In this document: one piece after another, positions 30,000 through 35,224 of the stretch
Layout of the letters: the number at the start of each line of letters is the position of its first letter
Numbering within the stretch: the stretch's first letter is position 1
Notes under the pieces: generated by a model
What the model was told of the DNA's origin: nothing
The model's input: the letters and a program-made list of their open reading frames with translations, nothing else
The model's database searches: none
Translations under genes and position numbers: made by a program
Origin: Chloroflexota bacterium
Lineage (GTDB): Bacteria; Chloroflexota; Anaerolineae; Aggregatilineales; Phototrophicaceae
Reading direction: 5' to 3'
Assembly: GCA_011523545.1 (NCBI GenBank)
Contig: WTGN01000009.1
Coordinates: 1-35,224 of the forward strand
Length of the DNA stretch: 35,224 bases

Positions 30000-31118
30000 A
30001 TGCCGCCGCAAACGCTGTCTTTGCGTCAACTGAATCGCACGCTGCTCGCGCGGCAGCTTTTGCTGGAGCGGCAGCGCCTCGACCCCAAGACCGCGATCGA
30101 AATCTTGCTCGCCCTACAGTCGCAGATTCCGAATCCGCCCTACATTGGCCTGTGGACGCGCTTAAACGGGTTTGACAAATCGCAGCTGACGGCGGCGCTG
30201 GAAACGCGCGCGGTCCTGCGGGCGCCCTGGCTGCGCTCGACTTTGCATCTGGTTAGCGCCGCTGATCATCAGCGCTTCCAGGCGGTCATTCAGCCGGCGT
30301 TGGCGCGGGGCTTGCGCTCTTTCTTCGGGGTGCGGGCGCGGGGATTGAATGTCGAGCGGCTCGTCGCAATTGCCAAGCCATATCTCGAAGCGGAGCAACC
30401 GTCGATCGGCGCGCTGCGCGACAAGCTGCAAGCCTGCGAACCGGATGAAGACAAACAGGCGATGGCTTATGCCGTACGCAGCTACCTGCCGCTGGTTCAA
30501 GTTCCGCCGAGCGGCAGCTGGGGCGTGGGAACGCGCGCCACCTATACGACGGCGGAGAGCTGGCTGGGCCCGGCGACTCCGTCCGATTTGCCAGCGCTTT
30601 TCCGCCGTTACCTGGCCGCTTACGGGCCGGCTGATGTGATGGACTTTCAGACCTGGACGGGCATGACGCGGCTGAAACCCGGCTTAAGCGCGACGCTGGA
30701 GGAGCTGGTCCCGTATCAGAGCGCCGACGGCCGACGGCTCTATGATCTGCCGGGCCAGCCGATCATCAATGAAGACGTCGCGCCGCCCATACGCTTCCTG
30801 CCGGAATATGACAACATCTTGATCGCGCACAAAGATCGCAGCCGCATCCTGCCTGAAGCGCATCGGAAGCAGGTTTTCATCTCGGCCGGGCGCGTGCTGG
30901 GCACGGTGCTGATTGATGGCTTCGTCGGGGCGATTTGGAAGGTTGAGAGGGAGCGGGCGGTTGCCACTTTGCGGGTCACGCTATTTGCGGAGCGTGCGAG
31001 CGAATGCCTGGCAGCGATTGAAGACGAAGGCCTGCGGCTGCTGCGCTTCATCGACGAGGACGCGCTCGATCATCGTGTTGACTTTGCCCCGGCCGGCTTG
31101 AGGCGCTCTATGCCCTGA
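30000..31118 (+). CDS. Winged-helix (HTH_42/AlkZ-like) DNA-binding protein
   Basis: The 372-residue protein fits the HTH_42 family, which includes the AlkZ and AlkX/YcaQ DNA glycosylases that unhook interstrand crosslinks. Family features are LRQLNRTLLARQLLLER, LLALQSQIPNPPYIGLWTRL, RAPWLRSTLHLVSAADHQRF and the later FLPEYDNILIAHKDRSRIL with GTVLIDGFVGAIWK. Q40-S41-Q42 sits where AlkZ enzymes have their catalytic Q-x-Q motif; YcaQ types have Q-x-D. Ser in the middle is unusual because a hydrophobic residue is common there. Glycosylase activity is possible but not shown. It stands alone between the sigma pair and hisZ. Confidence 0.8.
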   Translation: MPPQTLSLRQLNRTLLARQLLLERQRLDPKTAIEILLALQSQIPNPPYIGLWTRLNGFDKSQLTAALETRAVLRAPWLRSTLHLVSAADHQRFQAVIQPALARGLRSFFGVRARGLNVERLVAIAKPYLEAEQPSIGALRDKLQACEPDEDKQAMAYAVRSYLPLVQVPPSGSWGVGTRATYTTAESWLGPATPSDLPALFRRYLAAYGPADVMDFQTWTGMTRLKPGLSATLEELVPYQSADGRRLYDLPGQPIINEDVAPPIRFLPEYDNILIAHKDRSRILPEAHRKQVFISAGRVLGTVLIDGFVGAIWKVERERAVATLRVTLFAERASECLAAIEDEGLRLLRFIDEDALDHRVDFAPAGLRRSMP

Positions 31119-31186
31119 AGCGATTCGATGGTAGCCTTTGTCGCGCGGGGACTTCGGAAGCGTATAAAGACAGCGGCGCAATAGAT

Positions 31187-32746
31187 ATGGCGACAGCGGA
31201 AAAAATCAGCGCCCTGCGCGGCATGCGCGATGTGTTCAGCGCCGAGTATGCGCAGCGTCGGCAAGTTGAGCGTACTTTGGAGCGGCATCTGCGGTTGCAC
31301 GGCTATGCGCCGATTGAAGTGCCCATCCTCGAGAATACTGAACTTTACTTGCGGAAGTCGGGCGAAGAAATCAGCGCCCGTCTATACGATTTCACCTATG
31401 GAAACCGCCGCATCGCCCTGCGGCCGGAGATGACCGCGTCCGTCCTGCGCGCCTATGTTGAGCGCATGCAAGACGAAGCCTTGCCCTTGCGCATGCAGTA
31501 CACCGGTCCGGTCTTCCGCTACGAAAAGCCGCAACAGAATCGCTATCGCCAATTCACCATGACCGGCGCGGAACTGCTGGGCGCGAGCGGCGCCATGGCC
31601 GATGCCGAGCTGCTGCATCTTGCCTGCAGCGGGCTGGAGCAGCTTGGCGTCAGCGATTACGAGCTCGTGATTGGCCATAGCGGCCTGCTGGAATCCTATC
31701 TGCAAAAGCTGGGACTGCGCAAGCAGCTGCTCAATTTTCTGCTGCGTAACATGGAAAACCTGCGCAAGCGCGGCCTGCCGCAGGTTGTTGAGTCGCTGCG
31801 GGCCATTTTCCCAGAATTCCAGCTGAATGCTGACGATGATGCGCTGGAGATGGCCGCGGACGAAGCCGGCGGCGATCATTTGATCATGGCCCTGCGCGAA
31901 ATGACCGACGCCGAAGCGCGCCAGGCGATCACCGACCTGTTAAGCAGTCTCAATATCCGTATCGACACCAACCGCGACGAAGGCGAGGTGATCGACCGCC
32001 TGCTGCGCAAAATCCGCGAAGCTGATCAGGCTCCCAAGCTGCGCAGCGCCCTGGATTATATGGAGCGGCTGGGTCAACTGCGTGGCGCGCCGGCGCATGT
32101 CCTGCCGCGGGCGCGGGCGCTGGCGGCCGAATTCGACCTCGATCCGCGGATGATTTCCGGCCTGGAAGCGACCCTGGATCGCATGGCGGATTGCGTTCAG
32201 CTCCGCGGCGAAATCGCGCTTGACCTGGGCTTGAACCGCGGCTTGCATTATTACACCGGCTTGATATTCGAGATTCATTGCCCCACGCCCACAGGCGAAG
32301 CGGTTCAAGTTTGTGGCGGCGGGCGCTATGACCGACTGATAAGCATCCTGGGCGGGGGCGCGGCGACGCCGGCGGCGGGCTTCGCCTACGGTGTCGAGCG
32401 TATCGCGCGCTTGCTTAATGCCGGGGGAAGCGCGAGCCAGCATCGTCTTGATGCCTACTTGATCCCGGTGACGGAAGCGGACCGGGCGGCCTGCCAGCAA
32501 ATCGCCAAGGCGCTGCGCGCAGGCGAGGCGGCGGTGGCGCTGAGCATCGACGGGCGCAGCCTCCGCCGCAGCTTGAAGCAGGCCGATCGCTTGGGCGCGG
32601 CGCTGGTGATCATCCTTGGCGAGGCGGAGCGAGAGCGGGGTTCCGCCATCCTGCGTGATATGCGCAGCCATCAAGAATGGCAAGTGGCGCTCGCCGAATT
32701 GCCGAACCGGGTCCAGGCGCTTTTGAGCGCGGATGCAGCGCGATGA
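31187..32746 (+). CDS. hisZ: HisZ-like ATP phosphoribosyltransferase regulatory subunit (HisRS paralogue)
   Basis: The 519-residue protein has the class II HisRS fold: LRGMRDVFSAEYAQRR, QYTGPVFRYEKPQQNRYRQF (motif 2), VCGGGRYDRLISILGG and GFAYGVERIARLL (motif 3). Two HisRS catalytic positions are lost as in HisZ: RPEGT is RPEMT (E81-M82-T83), and the catalytic Arg of RGLDYYxR is Gly358 in RGLHYYTG. Unlike most HisZ it is long and keeps a C-terminal anticodon-binding-like domain (about 425-510, with DRLGAALVIILGEAERERG). It overlaps hisG by ATGA, which supports a role in histidine synthesis. A functional HisRS is the alternative, less likely. Confidence 0.75.
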   Translation: MATAEKISALRGMRDVFSAEYAQRRQVERTLERHLRLHGYAPIEVPILENTELYLRKSGEEISARLYDFTYGNRRIALRPEMTASVLRAYVERMQDEALPLRMQYTGPVFRYEKPQQNRYRQFTMTGAELLGASGAMADAELLHLACSGLEQLGVSDYELVIGHSGLLESYLQKLGLRKQLLNFLLRNMENLRKRGLPQVVESLRAIFPEFQLNADDDALEMAADEAGGDHLIMALREMTDAEARQAITDLLSSLNIRIDTNRDEGEVIDRLLRKIREADQAPKLRSALDYMERLGQLRGAPAHVLPRARALAAEFDLDPRMISGLEATLDRMADCVQLRGEIALDLGLNRGLHYYTGLIFEIHCPTPTGEAVQVCGGGRYDRLISILGGGAATPAAGFAYGVERIARLLNAGGSASQHRLDAYLIPVTEADRAACQQIAKALRAGEAAVALSIDGRSLRRSLKQADRLGAALVIILGEAERERGSAILRDMRSHQEWQVALAELPNRVQALLSADAAR

Positions 32747-33762
32747 ACGCGGATAATCTAATCATTGCCCTGCCGAGCAAAGGGCAACTGGGCGACAAGG
32801 CGGACAATTTTCTGGGGCGGGCGGGCTTGCAGATTTACAAGCCGAATCGCCGCCAATATACCGCCAGCATCCCCAGCTTGCCGCTTTCAGAAGTCGTCTA
32901 TCAGCGCCCGCGCGATATCCTCAGCAAAGTCGAGGAAGGGCGCGCCGATATCGGCATCACCGGGCTGGATATTGTTCTGGAGCACAGTGAAGATTCCGCC
33001 GACGTCATGGTGATTGACCGGCTTGGTTTCGGCAAATGCGAGTTGCTGCTGGCCGCGCCCGATTCCTGGATTGACGTCACCTCAATCGCCGACCTGGCCG
33101 ATTTGAGCTTGCGCTTTTCTGAGCGCGGGGACCAACTGCGCATCGCTACAAAGTACAACAACGTGGTCAAGAGTTTTCTATACCGGCAGGGCATTTCGCA
33201 TTTCTTGCTGGTTCATGCCGAGGGCGCGCTGGAAGCGGCGCCGCGCATGGGTTACGCTGATTTGATCGCCGATCTGTCGGAGACGGGCACGACCCTGCGC
33301 GAGAATCATCTGCGGCCGCTGGATGGCGGGCGGATCATCGCTTCGGAAGCGGTCCTGATCGGCAGCCGCCGGACCTTGCGCCAATCGTCCGCCAAGCAGG
33401 AAACGCTGCGGGAAATGCTGGAATTGGTCGAAGCGCATCGGCGCGCCCGCCAGTTTGTGTCACTGCGCGCCAATATCGCCGGCGATTCGGTGCAAGATGT
33501 GCAGCGGCGCATACTGGCAAACCCGGCCCTGAGCGGCAGCAAAGGACCCGGCGTCGTGGCGGTCGCCAGCCCGCCCGGGTCGGCGCGGCGCTGGTTCGAG
33601 ACTAATCTGCTGGTGCGCTCACATCTGATTCACAAGACCATGCAGCATCTGCGGGCGCTGGGCGGGACGGACATCATCGTCACCCGCCCCAATTATGTCT
33701 TCGACGAAAAGTCGGAGACCTTTGACCGCTTCGAACGCCTGCTCCATTCGGGCGAGGGATAG
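32743..33762 (+). CDS. hisG: ATP phosphoribosyltransferase, long form
   Basis: This catalyses the first step of histidine synthesis, condensing ATP and PRPP. The 339-residue protein begins LIIALPSKGQLGDKADNFLGRAGL. It has EEGRADIGITGLDIVLE, the family's E-x-G-x-x-D-x-G-I-x-G motif, LRIATKYNNVVKSFL and GYADLIADLSETGTTLRENHL with the PRPP-binding loop. About 110 residues beyond the catalytic domain include PGVVAVASPP and a strand-helix-strand ending GGTDIIVTRPNYVF, like the regulatory domain of long-form HisG. ATG 32743 overlaps the hisZ-like stop. A long HisG beside a HisZ-like gene is unusual, since HisZ normally partners short HisG. Confidence 0.9.
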   Translation: MNADNLIIALPSKGQLGDKADNFLGRAGLQIYKPNRRQYTASIPSLPLSEVVYQRPRDILSKVEEGRADIGITGLDIVLEHSEDSADVMVIDRLGFGKCELLLAAPDSWIDVTSIADLADLSLRFSERGDQLRIATKYNNVVKSFLYRQGISHFLLVHAEGALEAAPRMGYADLIADLSETGTTLRENHLRPLDGGRIIASEAVLIGSRRTLRQSSAKQETLREMLELVEAHRRARQFVSLRANIAGDSVQDVQRRILANPALSGSKGPGVVAVASPPGSARRWFETNLLVRSHLIHKTMQHLRALGGTDIIVTRPNYVFDEKSETFDRFERLLHSGEG

Positions 33763-33772
33763 AGGTGACAGC

Positions 33773-34603
33773 GTGAAGATTGGCATCATCAATCCGGGCG
33801 CGATGGGCATTTCAATTGCGGCGTCGGCGCGGACGGCCGGCCATGACGTCTATTGGGCAGCGTCGGGGCGGAGCGCGGCCACCACCCAGCGCGCCAAAGC
33901 GCAGAACTTGCGCGCGGTCGGCACTATCGCTGAGCTTTGCGCGGTCTGCGAGGTGATGCTCTGCATCTGCCCGCCACATGCGGCGGAAGCGGTCGCCCGG
34001 GCTGTCGTCGGGGCCGGGTTTCGCGGACTCTATTGTGATGGCAACGCGATCGCGCCTAAGCAAGCGCAAGCGATCGGCGAATCGCTCGAAGCGGCGGGCG
34101 TCGGCTTCGTGGACGGCAGCATCATCGGGCCGCCCGCCTGGAAAACTGGCAGCACTCGCTTCTATTTGTCCGGCCCGGCGGCGGCGCGGATAGCGGCTCT
34201 CTTCGCGGGGACGGTTACTGAAGCGGTCGTGATCGGCGAAGCGGTCGGCAAAGCGTCGGCGCTGAAGATGGTATTCGCCGCCCAGACCAAAGGCTTCACC
34301 GCCTTGCTGTCCGCGATTCAAGGCGCGGCCGAACAACTCGGTGTCCGCGAAGACCTCGATCGCGAGTGGGCGCGGCGCGATCCCGATGTGGCGGAGCAGC
34401 GCGTCAACCAGGTGCGCAATGTCACCGGCAAGGCCTGGCGCTTTGCCGGCGAGATGCAGGAGATCGCCGCCACCTTTGAGGCGGCCGGGATGCCGCCCGG
34501 CTTCTTCGAGGCGGCGCATGAAATCTATCAGCGGATGGCGCGTTTCAAAGACGCGGAAGACACGCCGGAGTTGGATGACGTTCTGGAAGCGCTAACCAGT
34601 TAG
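33773..34603 (+). CDS. NAD(P)-dependent dehydrogenase, 6-phosphogluconate dehydrogenase-like with DUF1932
   Basis: The 276-residue protein has an N-terminal NAD(P)-binding domain (VKIGIINPGAMGISIAASARTAGHDVYWA) with a GxxxMG-like turn and VMLCICPPHAAEAV, then GVGFVDGSIIGPPAW where beta-hydroxyacid dehydrogenases have the substrate-binding DAPVSGG region. The C-terminal helical domain contains GKASALKMVFAAQTKGFTAL, typical of the DUF1932 type. The substrate is unknown. GTG 33773 is chosen because AGAGGTGAC lies just ahead; the longer frame from 33695 lies inside hisG. It follows hisG by 10 nt, so probably one transcript, and overlaps the convergent HAD gene by 4 nt. Confidence 0.85.
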   Translation: MKIGIINPGAMGISIAASARTAGHDVYWAASGRSAATTQRAKAQNLRAVGTIAELCAVCEVMLCICPPHAAEAVARAVVGAGFRGLYCDGNAIAPKQAQAIGESLEAAGVGFVDGSIIGPPAWKTGSTRFYLSGPAAARIAALFAGTVTEAVVIGEAVGKASALKMVFAAQTKGFTALLSAIQGAAEQLGVREDLDREWARRDPDVAEQRVNQVRNVTGKAWRFAGEMQEIAATFEAAGMPPGFFEAAHEIYQRMARFKDAEDTPELDDVLEALTS

Positions 34604-35224
34604 CAGCGCAGCGCCTCAATCAACTCGGGCAGGCCAGCGAAGACAAAATCCGGCTTAATTTCACTGCAACAAAGGCTTGCTTCCGTTTCGACGCCCGTCA
34701 TCACTAGCGCCGTGTTGATGCCAAGGGCTTGGGCGCCGGCGATGTCGGTCCCGATGCGGTCGCCAATCATCAGGGTCTCTTCTGGGCGGGCGCCGATTTG
34801 ACGCAGGGCCGCCTCGAACATGCCGCGTTTTGGCTTGCCGATGATGGTTGGGGGCTGGCCCGTCGCCGCTTCAATCATGGCGATGACGCTGCCCGCGCCC
34901 GGCACCAGCCCCTCCGGCGCCGGAAATGATGGATCGGGATTTGTGCCGATAAAGCGCGCGCCAGCACGAATGAGCAGGGTCGCCGTCCGCGCCTTGTCAT
35001 AAGTGAGATCAAAGTCGATGCCACAGACGACGACTTCCGCTTTCGACTCGACTAAGTTAAATCCGGCATCGCGAAGCATGCGCTTCAAGCCTGCGCCGCC
35101 CACAACGAAGATGTCCGCGCCGGCTGGATACTGCGTCTTCAGGTAGCTGACGGTTGCCGTGCCGCTGGTCACGATATGATGAGGCTGAACCCGGTTCACG
35201 CCCATCGCCGCCAGCTTGTCGACA
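34600..35224 (-). CDS. HAD-IIA family phosphatase, NagD-like (5' end outside window)
   Basis: The visible 207 residues are the C-terminal part of a NagD/AraL-type HAD phosphatase. The frame stays open to the window end. Seen are PHHIVTSGTATVSYLKTQYP, where the Ser/Thr of HAD motif II sits, the cap domain with VVVCGIDFDLTYDKARTATLLI and FIGTNPDPSFPAPEGLVPGAGSVIAMIEAATG, motif III Lys in IIGKPKRGMFEAAL and motif IV MIGDRIGTDIAGAQALGINTALVMTGV. It hydrolyses small phosphorylated metabolites, sugar or nucleotide monophosphates. The nucleophile Asp of motif I lies outside the window. Confidence 0.9.
   Translation of the reverse strand, partial: VDKLAAMGVNRVQPHHIVTSGTATVSYLKTQYPAGADIFVVGGAGLKRMLRDAGFNLVESKAEVVVCGIDFDLTYDKARTATLLIRAGARFIGTNPDPSFPAPEGLVPGAGSVIAMIEAATGQPPTIIGKPKRGMFEAALRQIGARPEETLMIGDRIGTDIAGAQALGINTALVMTGVETEASLCCSEIKPDFVFAGLPELIEALRC

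Noticed and set aside
31187..32746. Functional histidyl-tRNA synthetase
   Set aside because: RPEMT in place of RPEGT and Gly at the catalytic Arg position argue for HisZ, as does overlap with hisG. It remains open only if the genome has no other hisS.

Overview
The window (about 60% GC, dense genes on both strands) reads as a chromosomal segment of a Chloroflexota bacterium, probably Anaerolineae-like. This placement is an inference from gene content: a Ycf45-type R3H/AAA ATPase, a DUF4342 protein, a ferredoxin-type sulfite reductase with an extra C-terminal helical domain, a DR2241-like CbiX chelatase, and several families of short dispersed palindromic repeats. I see no phage, IS element, CRISPR, rRNA or tRNA.

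Layout. 1-9.1 kb holds an SGNH hydrolase, a hotdog thioesterase, a seven-blade WD40 protein, a DinB-like protein, xanthine phosphoribosyltransferase, a Gfo/Idh/MocA oxidoreductase, and a plus-strand run of a GNAT-like protein, an R3H ATPase and a DUF89/ARMT1-like phosphatase. 9.1-13.6 kb (minus) holds a PPOX flavoprotein, dnaN, a DUF4342 protein, a nucleoside hydrolase and a MalY/PatB-type lyase. 13.6-20.9 kb (minus) is a sulfur assimilation and siroheme locus: cysH, sirC, a cbiX-like chelatase and cobA with overlapping ends, then sulfite reductase and an unknown gene. 21-23.5 kb has an SDR dehydrogenase and rho. 23.6-27.7 kb is a sugar-type ABC transporter operon without ATPase, divergent from a PfkB kinase. 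28.8-35.2 kb (plus) has an ECF sigma factor with a probable membrane anti-sigma, an HTH_42 protein, a hisZ-like gene with hisG, a DUF1932-type dehydrogenase, and a convergent HAD-IIA phosphatase cut by the window end.

The most striking element is the roughly 400-nt leader of the cysH operon (20507-20936, minus strand). A good sigma70-type promoter (TTGACA-17-TAAACT) is followed by two tandem small ORFs of 29 and 31 codons. Both begin MIA and both carry a CC-x2-CCC cysteine run. Each is followed by a hairpin: the first a textbook intrinsic terminator, the second an imperfect one. For each unit I can draw a segment just downstream of the Cys codons that pairs with the terminator 5' arm. In unit 1 the same segment is also perfectly complementary (8 bp) to the Cys-codon region. 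This is the architecture of ribosome-mediated attenuation sensing charged tRNA-Cys, present in duplicate ahead of the genes that make sulfite, siroheme and sulfide. The genes fit together as follows: CysH makes sulfite from APS, CobA-SirC-CbiX make siroheme, and siroheme sulfite reductase makes sulfide for cysteine synthesis, with cysteine supply read back through the two leaders.
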